NCBI GenBank assembly: GCA_032164245.1
Contig: JAVMKO010000001.1
Span: 81,899,892 to 81,963,891 of the forward strand
Direction: 5' to 3'
DNA length: 64,000 nucleotides
Source of the DNA: Sternotherus odoratus
Taxonomy: Eukaryota > Chordata > Testudines > Kinosternidae
Part shown: positions 42,561-55,950 of the stretch, in pieces
Position numbering within the stretch: position 1 is the first letter of the stretch
Layout of the letters: each line of letters starts with the position of its first letter
Translations under genes and position numbers: made by a program
The notes under the pieces: model-generated
Database searches by the model: none
Seen by the model: the letters and a program-made list of their open reading frames with translations, nothing else
What the model was told of the DNA's origin: nothing

Positions 42561-44642
42561 CAGCATAGGTAGGGTCTAATGGATATAAAAGGATTTATAA
42601 AAGGATTTCATAGCCTAGCAGCTTTCTGGCGAGAGTCAGTCTTAAATGTGGTCCTGGCTATTGTGGTTTGTTTGAGCTCTGCTATGTAGGCACCTTAGGG
42701 GCTTTGCAAATCTTCATATATTCCCCTTCTGCCCCAGTCCCCAAGGAAAAGACAAGTAGAGAATAGGTATGGGGAGCACTTAGGAATTCAAGAAGGGAAA
42801 AAAATACTGGCTCTGGGGAACTCTTTTTTTTTATTATTATTATTTTTTTTGCTGAGTCCAGCTCCAAAGGAAACCACACAAGCAGCTTGGAGAATAACTT
42901 GCTGCTTGCACCCCTCTAAGTATGGCCACATCTGAGGAGTCCATGTTTTGGCGGAGGGGGGAGTGGTTTTTAAAGCGTGTGTTACTTGTTTGCACTGTTT
43001 TAAAATAGGAGAAAAAACAAACAAACTAGTGAACAAGGTGAGCATCCAATGTAAACTTCAGTGTGTTTTTATTTTGTCATGCTCTTGAAAATGTCAAACA
43101 TTTTGTAGTATACACCAGTGAGACTTGATTCTTTGTTGCATAAAACACTATTTTTGGGTGATGTTACTGTCTGAAAAGCTTCTCCCTCCTTGCTCTCACC
43201 CTACTGATCTCCCCCTCACCCCACCCCACCTTATTTTATTCTATAATGAAATCACCAGTCAACAAGGCATGCAGGAGTGTGACAGCCAGAGTGTGAAATG
43301 GGACCCTTTCCAAGTAGGCTTTGGGTGTCTCCAAGATGCAGTCCTTCCTGTAGCTTGCAGCATGCAATATAACACCCCTCCCCAGAACACACACCGGTTA
43401 CAAAGCAAATTGAACGAAGACATCCAATGCTAGAATCGGTTGCCACCACTAACAGTGAAGGGGGACATCCCAGAAGGGTTGTAACCTCCTCTGGTCATTG
43501 CCCTACCCATGTTTCTGGCAGCAACCGGGGAAAGTTTACACAGGAAGATGACAAAGAAGGTCAATGCTGGTGTAGCCAGTCGGCAAAGACTGGTAGCAGA
43601 GTAAGAATACATCAGCCAAAACCTTGCCTTTAAGGACCTTGCTGATGTATAAAGCCGTCCACCTGAGTATTCATTTGGCTGGCTATCTGCAAACTGCCAG
43701 TGATCTAAAGATTGATTCTAAAGCTGGTCAATAAGTCTCTCTCTTGCCAGATTTTTTTTGGGGGGTAAGTGGGTGGGAGGGGGCCAGTTTGTTGCTTTTC
43801 TGAGAAGTGATCTCATTAAGGGAATCTGGACTCCCACATAAATAGTCTCAGCTTCAGTCACTTTCTTCTATTTTTCTCTTGACAGTATTTTTTTGTGTGC
43901 GCGCGCGTGTTGTAGTTTTGGCAGCTCAGTTTGGCTGCGTTCTCAAGTGACGAAGTAATCCTCTTTTACCCCAGGGGATAGGATTTCTTTTTCTTTTTAT
44001 GTTATCAATTCTGCTTGTAAATAGCTGGTAAAAAACCAAACCTGGGGCCGATAGCAAACGAGAACCAGGGCTGTAGAGCGATCTGGAGCTGGTGGAGAGT
44101 TTACTGACCTCACGGGCTGATCTGCCCGAGACTTGGAGCTTTTCAATGCAAGGCTAAAATTCCACGGAACCTCCAGTGGCAACGACTGACTTTGCCCCTT
44201 CATGCAGTCTCCCCACCACCTTTTCATTGCCAGGTTCCCTTGGGGTATAGGATGCATCAAAATTGGATGCTTTCCTCTCCCCTGGATCCTTTCCTAGGAC
44301 GCCCAAGCTGCTTGTTCAGGGTCCCATTTCTTTGCTGACTCTGGAGGAGTAGTACCTGCATCCCAGGGCTTTGTGACCGTCTCTAACTTCCTGCCCCCCT
44401 CATTAAGTATCATATTGTATAGTAGCTTTCAGACCATACAGTATTCATTGGGTTACTCCTATTATTATCAAGTAGCTGGAATTGTGAAGGTCGGAGTAGT
44501 TAGATCTTTAGCTTTTATTCCTTTTTTTTGTATTACTATCCATGTGTATAAATTATTGATCATGTTGCTGGCTTTTATAAACTCTAAGCAAGGGAGGAGC
44601 CCTTCCTCACCCTTTGCAAATGGTAATGAAGCACTGTTTTTA

Positions 44643-44648
44643 AATAAA
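44643..44648 (+). terminator. RBFOX2: AATAAA polyadenylation signal, likely RBFOX2 3' end
   Basis: The signal lies in TTTAAATAAAAGAG and is followed within 20-50 bases by a GT-rich stretch (GATGTGTCCTGAGTGTGTGT), the expected downstream element. Cleavage would fall near 44660-44668. Confidence 0.65.
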
Positions 44649-44668
44649 AGAGAGAAACACCAGTCGGA

Positions 44669-45115
44669 TGTGTCCTGAGTGTGTGTTTGCGGGTTCTCTG
44701 TTGTGAACGTGGTTGGTTTTCGTGCCCATTCCCCTTTGCAGAAGAATTTCGCTGTTTTCACTTTTGAGGGCAGAGAGGCTTTTTAAAAAAAATGATAAAT
44801 ATAAAGCTCAGGAAAGTCACGCTGAGAATACTGCCAGGATGCAGGAGAGGCTTTCTCACCTTAGTCCTGACCTACTGTATTCATACATTGGGCCCCCAAA
44901 GCTGTCTGTATCTCCCAGTCCCATTCTACAGCACTCCCTGCTATCCATATCCTGTGTTTTCTTAAAAGCAGAAAAGCTCACTCACTGTGTACATGATTTG
45001 AGACTTTAATTCACATCTGAACCCAGTTTTAGAGGGTGAAAGGCTAATGTTTCAGTCCATAGCGTCTTCAGGGACATTTGCCTTAAACCTGTTTTCCCAA
45101 CCAACCTGCCATTTG
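44669..45115 (+). other. Intergenic, no gene seen
   Basis: Unremarkable sequence after the likely RBFOX2 poly(A) site. Confidence 0.5.
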
Positions 45116-45119
45116 TGTT

Positions 45120-45350
45120 AGCATGGCCTCAGCACATGACTCAGAGTCAGCCGTCCTAGGTTCTAATCTTGGCTCTGCATAGATTTCCTCTGGGAGACTG
45201 GACAAGTAATTTTAAACTCTCTGATCCTCTTTGCCCATAAAATGAGGATACCTATTATTGCACACAAGTGTTGAGGTTTAAATTCATTCATATTTGATAA
45301 AGTACTTTGAAATACTGAAATGAAAGACATCATGCAAGAGTATTATTATT
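45120..45350 (+). repeat. MIR-type SINE
   Basis: GCATGGCCTCAGCACATGAC, TCCTAGGTTCTAATCTTGGC, then ATAAAATGAGGATACC: MIR body and core in order. Confidence 0.65.
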
Positions 45351-45689
45351 AGCCCTTGAAATAGATGCGTTTTCCAGGCTAATGATTGTAAGAATGAGGG
45401 AGAAATAATAAATCATAGTGCTGGCAGAATTATGTGTAATTGTAGAAGCTGACAATGGGAGCAAAAGAATACGAGGAGAAATCTGTGGTCAGCAGCATTA
45501 AGGGAAATGAGGAGTATTCTGAAGAACATCAGGAACAAAAGGAACGCTACTGAAGGTATTAGTCCATTTCTAAATGGAAATAGAATTGTCAATAATATAA
45601 AAAGGCAGAAATGTCCAATAAATATTTCTGTTCTGTGTTTGGGCAAGAGCAAGATGATGTATTCATATCATTTAATGGTCAAATATTTT

Positions 45690-47190
45690 CCATTCCACCA
45701 GTAACTAAGGAAAATGTTAAACAGCAGCAAGTAAAGTTCTTAAAAGACTTTTAAGACCTCTTAAAATCAGGGGATCCAGATAACTTGTATCCAAGTGTTT
45801 TAAAATAGCTGGGCAAGGAGCATTCTGGACCAGAAATGTCAATTTTTAATAGGTCTTGGAACACTGAGGAAGTTCCAGAGGACTGGAAATTATGCCAGTG
45901 ACATGCCAGTGTTTAAAAAGGGATGCCCCCAGTAAGTGTCAGCCTGGCTTTGATTCCAGTTAAGATAATGGAACAGCTGATACGGGAATTGATTAATGAA
46001 GAAATAAGAGGGTAAACCAATTCATGCCAATCAACATGGGTTTATGTTGGTATCGTTTTTCACTATATTACAAATTTGGTTGATAAAGATGGTAGTTTTG
46101 GTGTAGTATGCTTGGACTTCTGTATAGCATTTGATGAGGTACCCAACTACATTTTGATTAAGAAATTAGAACAATACAAAATCAACATGATATATAATAA
46201 ATAGATTGAGACCTACCAGTTAGCCAGTTTTTAAACAGAAAATCATTACTAAGCAGGCGTATTTCTATTGCTGTCCTGCAGGGATGGTTCTTGGCCCTAT
46301 GCTATTCAACAGTTTCATCAGTGACCTGGAAAAAACACACACAATCAACACTGATAATGCTTGCAGCTGCCCCAATGATTGAGAGACGTAAATAATGAAG
46401 AGGACAGGTCACTGACACAGTATTCCGGATTGCTTGGTAAGCTGGGTGCAAGTGAACAATATATGTTTCAAATATAGCCAAGTGTAAGGTCATCAAGGAA
46501 TAAAGAATGTGGGCCATATACAATGGGAGACTCTATCTTGGAAAGCAATGACTTGGGAAAAGACTTGGGGGTGATCAAATACTCTGGCCAAAATGGCTAA
46601 TGCTATCCGTGGCTATGTAAACAGGAATCTCGAGTGGGAGGAGGGAGGTTACATCACCTCTGTATTTGGCACTAAACTGATCATTACTGGAATACTGTGT
46701 CCAGCTCTGGTGCCCACACTTCATTTGAAAAATCAGAAACGGTTCAGAGAAGAACCACAAAAACAATAAAAAGGATTAGAAAATACAGCTTTTAGTGACA
46801 GACTCAAGGAACTAAATCTGTCTGGAATATCCAAAAGAAGGTTAAGGACTGAGTTGATCAGTCTCTAAGTACCTATATGGGAAACAGAAATTTGATAACA
46901 GAAGGCTTGTCAGTCTAGCAGATAAAGGTATAACCAGGTCCAGTGGATGGAAGCTGAAGCTAGACAAATTCAATTTTGAAATAAGGCACATTGGGTTGTG
47001 GTGGATTCTCCATCACTGATTTTTTTTCTAATTAAGATTGGGTGCTTTTCTAAAAGATGTGCTCTAGTTCAGCCACAGCTATTGGAGGCGATGAAGGAAT
47101 TCATTTAGGCAAGTCCTATGGCCTGTGTTAGGCAAGAGGTCAGACTGGATGATTGCCATGATCCCGTTTGGCTTTTCACATCTATGAATC
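45690..47190 (+). mobile_element. Decayed CR1/L3-type LINE with reverse transcriptase remnant
   Basis: One and a half kb of non-LTR retrotransposon 3' part. At 46281-46331 it still reads GMVLGPMLFNSFISDLE, the reverse transcriptase motif before the catalytic YADD block. The tail (GAGGTCAGACTGGATGATTG, then ATCTATGAATC) is the family's 3' end. Many stops and frameshifts; inactive. Confidence 0.8.
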
Positions 47191-47194
47191 TACT

Positions 47195-49350
47195 GCACTG
47201 AGATGCCAGCTCTTCAATAATAGGGGCTGGGCTTCATTTCACAGCACTTTGGTGCTGCTAGTCTGTCTTCTAGAGGCTGATTGAGAAAATCACAATTATT
47301 CCTGACCGGTGATGGCTCTGAAACATTTTGGGACCGAGTGGGGTGCACCCTTTTCTTTTTTTCTTTTCACACATAGTGTTTCTGTTCTGGAGTTCCAGAA
47401 AGCACTGCCTTTGAAGCACTGGCCGAGGGGTTACTTCTTTGCCCTATTGGGTTTATTTCCCATGGCTAGTCTTTTTCCGAACTGGTGCAGAGAGACTGGG
47501 TGCGTTCTGCACGGTGGTGCCATATGTTCCAGGTTCACTCTCCAGTCCTGTTGTCTCAACCTCTGGCCTCACGTTGGCTGTCAACAACCTTGGGTTGTAT
47601 TGTTTGTATTTCATTACCTGCGAGGGACCCCAGTTAGAACGTGGGCTCTATTGTGCTAAGAACTATCCAGGCAGAAATGGATTCTACCCCAAAGAGCTTC
47701 CAATCTGCAAGAGAGGGCAGAAGTGCACTTGCAAAAATTTACTGGGAGTTCATGACTAGATTAGCAGGCTGGAGATTCGCACTGTCCACCAGCTGGCATT
47801 TGGAAAGACCTGTTCAAGAGTGAATCTGAAAAGGCCCGGGATAGACCTGAGGAAAGCTTTGTTTCTAACCATCCACACTCTGCTTCTGTTCCTCTTTGGT
47901 GAAAGTGGAGGCAGAAGCATTTTCTTGACACCCAAACCACAGTTGCCAATATCCCAAGATATGTGCCAGAAGGCAGGAATTGACCTTTTATGTTGAGAAA
48001 TCATACGACAGTTGGCTCCTGCTTTGCTGGGAGCTGATCACCCTTGAAATGGTCTTGAGATTTTGTGCACACATGGGAGAGAGAAGATGTGCAGAGCCTG
48101 CACTGAGAGCAGCTGTCCCAGTTTGTGGGTACTTTGTCTTTTTAAGGACATGCTGAGTGCTGCACTCTAACTTTAGCACAACGGTATGGATTGACTCGGC
48201 TTGTTTTATTAATGGCAGGATATAAATACATCTGTTTTGCATCTGCCTTGTTCTTCCATGTGCAAATGGCAGGCTTTGTCCCGACTCCCTTTGGTGATTA
48301 AACTCTCCATCTTTTCAATCGCAAAATCACATTTCCATGTGTCAGTAGGAAATGTAAAGCTACAAAGTCACTTTGCTTTGTATGGAAAGTGAGGCTCTTC
48401 AGCCTAACTCAGCTGAGGAGCCACTGATTTTGTGGAGCTCTTTAAAAATATCTTCACTTAATCTTTGTTTAGATCAAAATGATCTTTTCCATGACTTGAC
48501 AATTCTAGCACTGCCAGTGCACTATATCCCTTACCCAGTCCACACTATTCCAGAGGTCTAAAACCCCCAGATCTTTGATTTAAAAGCAGCAGTGCTTTTT
48601 AAATGTTTTACTACTAGTTAGTTCTCCTCTGTCCACATGGAAGGAATTCAGACTCCATAAATATCTCATGAAATTGATCAAATGCATTCCACATATGTGA
48701 AGCAATTGACAGTTGTCTCTGAGTCCCTGGTTCTACACAGCACAAAGTCGGTCACATCCTCAACAGCTGCAGGGGTCTCAGCATTCTTATCATTTGAGGG
48801 GAGATGGCGCTCGCCCATGACTCAGGAACAACATTGATTGGCTGCGGAATTAGCTGCATCCTCCAACTCTGTGACTGTTCAGATACAAGACTTTTGAGGA
48901 GAGGGGAAAAACGGGGGCAACCCACCCAAAGCATACAAAAAATGATGGTAAATATGACATGAGATTCCACATTTATGGATTTTACATATTTGTCTCGGTG
49001 ATTCAATTCAGTGAACCCATTTTATATTTAAATGGGAGCAGGAAGGAAGCAGTGGGAGGGGTTCTAGCTGCCAAACTTGCAAACTCGCCATGGGCTCTGG
49101 CAGTCAAGCAGAGTTCTTTATGGCTGTGATATAGGCAATAAGTATTCTAGTTTATTTTCATTTGGTTAAGAATACTGTCAATAGTGTGTGAACCAGAGTC
49201 AATCCAGCTTGCTGTCCCACGGTGTGCAGGGGCAGCAGCAATTGAAAGATGTGAAAACTTGATGGGGACAGAAAAAGGTCTCTAAAGATGCACAGAGGGT
49301 CAAATCCATCACTCCTGTAATTCCAGTAACTACTCCCGACTCTCTAGTGA
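47195..49350. other. Intergenic, no gene seen
   Basis: A SINE-like fragment lies near 47640-47710 (CTATTGTGCTAAGAACTATC, CCCCAAAGAGCTTCCAATCT). Nothing else recognised. Confidence 0.45.
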
Positions 49351-49354
49351 CTAA

Positions 49355-49575
49355 GGTTATGTCTACACTACTGATTACATCGGTATAATTTATGTTGCTC
49401 AGGGGTGTATGAAGAATCCACCCCTTGAGTGAATAGGTTATACCGACCTAAGTGCAGGTGTAGACAGTGCTCTGTCAGCGGGAGAGCTTCTCACGTCAGC
49501 TTTAGAGCATCTTCACCAGAAGAGCTACAGCAATGCAGCTGCACTGATGCAGAGCTCTCCCTATCAAGTAGTTGT
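49355..49575. mobile_element. GGCTATGTCTACAC-family miniature transposon, one end missing
   Basis: Starts GGTTATGTCTACACTACTGA after CTAA. The interior has CTCAGGGGTGTATGAAGAAT, TTATACCGACCTAAGTGCAG and GTGTAGACAGTGCT. The right end is unclear. Confidence 0.6.
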
Positions 49576-49579
49576 CGCT

Positions 49580-52500
49580 GACCATTACTGGACAGCTATA
49601 GGTAATGTGAAATTATCCATTGCAGCTGCATATTGTCAATGCCCTTAAGCGCCAAACTGGACACAAGCTAATGCTCTAAGCAATTGATACGTTTTCACCC
49701 TCAATGGAAATGCTGCTGCAACACTGAGTGCTCCAAGACATAACCCTCAATGCCCTGAAAACACAATAGTGCCTTGAGAGCCCAATTCAAGGTTTTCCCC
49801 TCCCTCCCACCTTGTCAGGCCCCCATGCATCTGTGTACTCTAGTCTTGAACTTCCAGATTCGCCCAGTCCCTAAGCTCCAAACCTCATGAATACCCTGGG
49901 CGAAATCCTAGCCCCATTGAACGCAATGACAAAACTCACACTGACGTCACTGGGGCCAGGATTTCACACACTGTGCTTTCCCTACCTGAAACTCGAGCCT
50001 TTACAGCCCCTGTTCCTGGCTGCATGCTCTCATGGGCACAGGCTCTGTGCTCATAGGTCCCGTCACTGTTTAGACCCCAACCTGTGATGGTACCCCATCC
50101 TTCCCCTGCCAATCAGGGCTCAGACCTCCATGCCTCCATCAGCTGTAGACCTGTGCTCCCATGCACAACCCCCCACGATCCACATTCTGCATTCCCAGGG
50201 CAGGAATTCCCTATCCAGGAACAAACCTTATATTGTGTGTATTGTGAGTGTTTGCACACGGACTCCTTGCTGACTAAGAACTCTTTTTTCACCCTCTCTC
50301 TTTGGAAAGTTAATTCACCTGAGACTTGTGGTCTTGGGTTTGGCCTAGGTACTAGACATAATGGCACGGCCATTTTGAAACCTGAGGAATACGGAATGAC
50401 CCCTTGAGCCATTAGGCAATTCAAAGACATTTAACTACCACAAGCCATCAGGAACTTTCTCCTACATTTGCCAAAAAGTTTCAGGTTTGCGATGTAAAAT
50501 CAGGATCCCAATAACATGGCATGCACAATAGACACACACAGCACTTCCCAGAGTGTGGTGGTTTTGTCCCAAGTTGATACTTTCTTGTTGTTTTCCTTCA
50601 AGTGATTGTGCGCACAAACATTCCACTGTAGGGTCCTGGAATGCATGTGTGCACAATACATCTTGCAGAACATCAGTTATTGCACATATCTGGCGAGTAA
50701 CAGATTCTTGGTGTTTTGCAATAGCAGTACTGGGTTTTCACACGTCGTGAGAGGTGGTGTTGCCATGTGGGTGCGTACCTCTAAGTGGTGATTCTTTGTT
50801 CCTCAGTCTAGCACCTGCCTTCCTTTACCAAGGTACCACCCTTTGGGAAAAACTTTAACCTAGTTGATTTTTTAAATACTCCCCTTCTTTTAATCCAAGA
50901 ATTTTGCAGCAAGTTCACTGGAAAATGGTGCCCTAGAGAGGGAAAAGAATTAGAGACTGAATTTAGAGCTACTAGAAGCAGGTGAAACTCCACAGCCTTT
51001 GCTGGAGCTACACCTAATTCTAACCGTGGGAGTTGTGACCACAGCTGCTGAAATGCTCGCAGTGCTATACATTACCAGGGGGTACACTGGGCTGACAGCG
51101 AGAGCCCAGCATGCTCAGCAGTGGAAGGTGTCAAGTAAACTCCTGCTCTGTTTATCCAAGTTGGGTATCAGGTGTGATGTCCTGATACCAACATAATCTC
51201 TGACTCCACATGCAGGGTGCATATTATGTATCATCACTGGGTGGGGAAGCATAAAGTTTCCCTTAGAGTCAGTGAGGTACCATCTAGCAGCAGAGTTTGG
51301 CCCCTTTGCCTTCTTCCTGTACAAAAAAATCTCAAGTAGTTTAATTTCAGGAAACTCTTTAAGGAAGATAGAACAGGGAATGAACTGAGGCCAGTATGTG
51401 TAAAGTTAAGACCATGTTTAAGTCTGTGCTGGAGCCTTGGGGCATAAAGCAGACAGGGAAGAATGTTTATTTTCAGACTATTGACAAGACCGCAGAGGGA
51501 AGGGTCAGGTCCTGTCACCTTCTCAAGTCAGAAATAATTGTTCCTTACAGAGCATTCAAGTCTCCACGTCCTTGCCTCTGAAAGCAGGCTTAACGTCCAA
51601 ATCATTAGCTATTTCAGACACGGACATTCCAGTGCTCACCATGTTATATTTGAACAACATGGTAAGGGAACCAGTAGCTCTGATTTTTGTCCATTTTATT
51701 ATAAATTTGTTAAAATAACAAAAGTCTCAATAAGTGGCAGTAGAGGAGGGGACTGATACTTTTGGTGGAGAAATAAACGAAGACTCACCCATATGTAACC
51801 CATTACTACTGTATTCCCAGACTTAGTACCTTGGATACCCTGATTCTAATAGTGACTGCCATGGATCCAAAAGCTTTTCAACCTGGAGCAGAGAGAAAGG
51901 GCATTCTTGTCATGAGTCATAACCTGGATTAAAGGGGTTGGGAAAAAAAATCCATTACTGTCTAATACAGCCAAGGCCTCAGTTCAGTACTAATGAATGC
52001 AAGAGCAACATGTAGCTCTCCAAATCCACATTTACAGACTAAATTCCGCTCTCAGCTACACCATATAGATCTAGAATAATTCCAGCAATTTCCATGGAGA
52101 TACTTTGGCTCCACATCTTGTAGCTAGGAGAAGAATCTGGCCCATTATGTTAAAAGTAGTGCCGGTAACCCCATTCCACCCTGTCAAAAGCTTTGTCAGG
52201 CATGAGAAGAGACTCCACATTTTGTGAAATTAGACACTGGCAAAAAAATTCAAACTCGGGAGCATACAATTAATTACAGAAATCCATATTTAGGCACCTA
52301 AATAGAAATGGCCTGATATTCAGAGGTACTGAGAGATCCAAATTTCTGTTGAAGTCTGTGGGAGCAACAAACAATTTTGGACTGGGAAATCCACATTCAG
52401 AATATTTCTCAACCTCAAGTTTTGCCTCTCCAATAGGTGTCCTGCCACCTGACTTTTAGCAACCAATGTACATATACCAGTTTTTCTGTTTTCCTTCTGA

Positions 52501-53080
52501 GCTATCTAATCCACTGGCATTTATAAAACATCACCACAATAGCTTCTCCATTGTTCTTAAAAATTAGAAAACTCCTTTTTTTTCCATAAATAACCTCTTT
52601 TCCTTGAATAAAAACATGTTTCATTTTGTGTGTCTTCAATCACTAAGTGAGTAGAGCGTCCATACCCCTGACATAATGTATTTGTTTGCAACAAGCCAGC
52701 CCAGAGTCAGACATATTGCATCATCTGGGGAGAAGTCAGGAATTAATCATCAATATGTCAGTTGGTAAGGATAAAAGAGGGAAAACAATGCATTGTAAGG
52801 GCCAACCCATCAGAGTGTCCCAGAAGATGGAGATATTTACGCAGGCCCAGTAGTAATGAGATTAGTTGGCTGGACTTTCTCCATATTTTAAGAGAGAGTG
52901 AATCAGCTGCAATCACAAATTGGCTTCTAAAAGCTGAAGTCATATACAATTTATGAGGACTGTTGTACTAGATTTTTATGGACCTAATCAATATATTCTA
53001 GATTATGTTCTTTTGTTTTCGTATTCACAGTTGCCTTTGCAGATAACCTCCAAGGCTTTCCATGCTCTATTACTGATAAA
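49580..53080. other. Intergenic, no gene seen
   Basis: No exon or confident repeat. Low-information AT-balanced sequence with short chance open frames. Confidence 0.4.
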
Positions 53081-53084
53081 TGTT

Positions 53085-53215
53085 TTAGAGAGACAAAGTG
53101 GGTGAGGGTAATACCTTTTATTGGACCATCTGCTGCTTCACAGTAAAAGCTATTACCTCACCCACCTTCTCTCTCTAATATCCTGGGACCAACATGGCTA
53201 CAACACTGGAAACAA
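53085..53215. repeat. Two inverted copies of the GACAAAGTGGGTGAGG repeat
   Basis: GAGAGACAAAGTGGGTGAGG is followed about 55 bases later by its inverse (ATTACCTCACCCACCTTCTC) and CCTGGGACCAACATGGCTAC. The repeat therefore occurs tail to tail and forms an imperfect palindrome. Confidence 0.65.
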
Positions 53216-53723
53216 CAAGTGGTTTAGATTCATTCAATGTTTTGTAGACTTGATGTTAGACCTTTGCAAAGGTCAGTAGATTGGATAATTGATTCAAGTG
53301 GGGAAAGAGAATAACATTAGTTCCACACGTGTGTTTTCTCAAGCCATGCCATAGTTGAAAGTAAGCAAAAAAATGTGGAATGAGGATGACAGCAATATAA
53401 AAAACAGATCTTAAGGGACTCTACTACACCAGCATAGAAAATGCCAGCCGGTCATCTGATAAACTTTGACCAATTGCCTGGAACTAGGCTAGGTGGAAAT
53501 ATTTTTGTTTTTGTGACTGGGGCATAGAGGGGAAAGGGATGGAGTTTCACAAACAAATCTATATTGGGGGTGGGAGGAAACTGTTTACAATGGCTTCACT
53601 GATTGGGGAGATAACTTTTGTCCATCAATCTGTGTGTTGAGAGTACGTTGAATATGAAGTAAAGCATTCCATCCCTCCGAGGTGATCCTTCACAAATCTT
53701 AATGGGAAAGCATGGATCAATAC

Positions 53724-54137
53724 CGGTAATTCTCAGCCAGGGGTACATGTAACCATGGGGGTACACAGAGATCTTCCAGGGGGTACAGCATCTCATCTAG
53801 ATATTTGCCTCCTTTTACAACAGGCTACATAAAAAACACAAGCAAAGTCAGTGCAAAGTAAAATTTCAAACAAACAATGATTTGTTTATACTGCTCTATC
53901 TACTATACACTGAAATGTAAGTACAATTGTTATATTCCAATTGATTTATTTTATCATTTATATGGTAAAAATGAGAATGTAAACAATTTTTCATTAACAG
54001 TGTGCTGTGACGCTTTCGTATTTTTATGTCTGATTTTGTAAGCAAGCAGTTTTTAAGTGAGGTGAAACTTGGGGGTACACCAGACAAATCAGACTCCTGA
54101 AAAGGATACAGTAGTCTGGAAAGACTGAAAGCCACTG
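53724..54137. mobile_element. hAT-type element (414 bp)
   Basis: Ends CGGTAATTCTCAGCC and AGACTGAAAGCCACTG are decayed inverted repeats. Flanks ATCAATAC and ATTTATAC match at 6 of 8. Non-coding. Confidence 0.7.
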
Positions 54138-54145
54138 ATTTATAC

Positions 54146-55128
54146 CATGGTTTATATTTAGGAAGGTCAGGTGCCTCTCCTGCCTTGGAGCACTTCAGAT
54201 ATTCCATGTGCATTTGGAGATATCTGAGCTGCCATATAAACAAAGTTGAATAACTTCTCCAACTCCTCCCCATTTCTGTTGAAAGAGGTCATTTCTGGAA
54301 GAATGGGGGAGGGGAGAGAATAGCCATTTTTATTAGATGAATTGGACCCATGCAAGGGGGAGTGGAAATTTGTCACATCTTAACAGGCAGAATGTGATGC
54401 CTGGAAGCTGAGGATAGGAGAACATTAGAAGTGTGATAGGTAGATAGATCAACCCTTATTTTGTGAAAGAGTGCTGGTCTATTACTTGTGTGAACAATGG
54501 AGATACATGAAGGAAATGTAACTCCTAGGTTGGGCCAGTTGAAATGGAACATAAGAATGACTACGGAATCCCTGCAATACCCACATACTACGGCTTCTCC
54601 AATGCTGAGTAGCACCTATTCACATAAGCAACCCTATCAATGGGGCTACTTGCATAGATTCTTCTCAACATGTTGGAATTGCAAACCTGAAAAAAATGTT
54701 AAACATGGAGAATTTTTTTTTCATATTTTGAAACCCAAACTAGAACTGAATCTGGTATTAAAAACCAAAACCCACCACCTCACCTTGACTGCAAGTTCTT
54801 AGGCGCAGGGACTATCTCTTACTGTGTGTTTATATAGTGCCTCTAACTGCTTCTGTAATACATATAATGAAGTGCATAAACTGCCACCTTAGTTGAAGAT
54901 GGAAATGCCTTTGATCGTATAAAACCATTGCTCACTTCAGCCAGCAGTTCTACTGCAAGAATCAACAGAAGGGGATATTTAAGCATATGATTCTTCATGT
55001 GTGGTGTATTGAAACACTATTAAAATTGTAGGTGGTGTCTTTAAATTTCAGGTTCTCATTCCTGGTCCTGCTTGCAAGCTAGGGGATTCTGTAGGAAAGC
55101 ATGTGATCAGTCAGTCTGCAGACAGACA
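54146..55128. other. Intergenic, no gene seen
   Basis: No gene or repeat recognised. Confidence 0.4.
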
Positions 55129-55136
55129 GTCTAGGC

Positions 55137-55942
55137 CAGTGGTTCCCAACCTTTTTTTGGCCATGCCCCACCTAAGCATCTCTAAAATCCTGATGTCCCC
55201 CTCCCCCCCCCCCCCCGTGACATATAATTCTTATTATTCAAAAAGTGAACTCCTATTCACGTGGAGGAAGCCTAAAAGATCATTAACTTGGTCTAAACAA
55301 GCTTCCAAATAACATGGCATCCATGAAAGAGAAAAATAAAAGAACGAAAGGACAGTTGAAGTACTGAGGAAGAAATCACTAAGAAATTGTTAAAAAAAGA
55401 ATAATAATATGAAGTGATATGAAAAAATAGAAAATAAAGATTCAAAACATATAATAGAGAACTGAAATGCATAAATATAAAATAATTTTAATGGAAGCTT
55501 TTTCTGTAATACTTTGATCATTTTAAGGAGACTGTTCATCATGGATAGCGGATATGAAACCAAATTTTAAATATTCCTCTGAATACTGACTAACTTTTTT
55601 CTTGCTTGCACTACTCATTTTATGCATAGGGTTTATGAAAGCAATAAATGTGAGAAAAACTTATGAAGTGAAATGCACTTTGATGGTTGTGATGATGGTG
55701 ATACACCAGGCATGGGCAAAAGCATGCACGCGGGCAGATTGCACTTAAGTGCGAACGGTTTGCACTTGGAGTGCAGAGCCCCTCCAAGCGGCTGCCAGGG
55801 GTGGGGGCACCGGCGGTATATGAGGCCCCTAGAACCATAAGAAATGCAAAAAATTCGCTGTTAATAACTCATTCTCGAATTCCCCCCCTTAAAAATCAAA
55901 TTGCCCCCCTGTGGGGCGTGCGCCCCACGTTGGGAACCACCG
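55137..55942. mobile_element. hAT-type non-autonomous element (806 bp) with perfect target duplication
   Basis: Ends CAGTGGTTCCCAACCT and TTGGGAACCACCG. GTCTAGGC stands immediately on both sides (55129-55136 and 55943-55950), a perfect 8-bp duplication. The interior has a C-run (55198-55216), an AT-rich middle and a GC-rich right arm. No transposase is seen. Confidence 0.88.
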
Positions 55943-55950
55943 GTCTAGGC

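Larger units (their letters stand above)
38557..44665 (+). other. RBFOX2: RBFOX2 3' untranslated region
   Basis: The sequence from the stop codon to just past the AATAAA at 44643-44648 has no coding signal. No good AATAAA is seen before that point, so the UTR is about 6.1 kb, which suits a gene known for a long UTR. It includes a miniature transposon (41920-42192) and a MIR-like SINE (42335-42560), so part of the UTR is repeat-derived. An earlier non-canonical poly(A) site cannot be excluded; the end point is inference. Confidence 0.6.
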
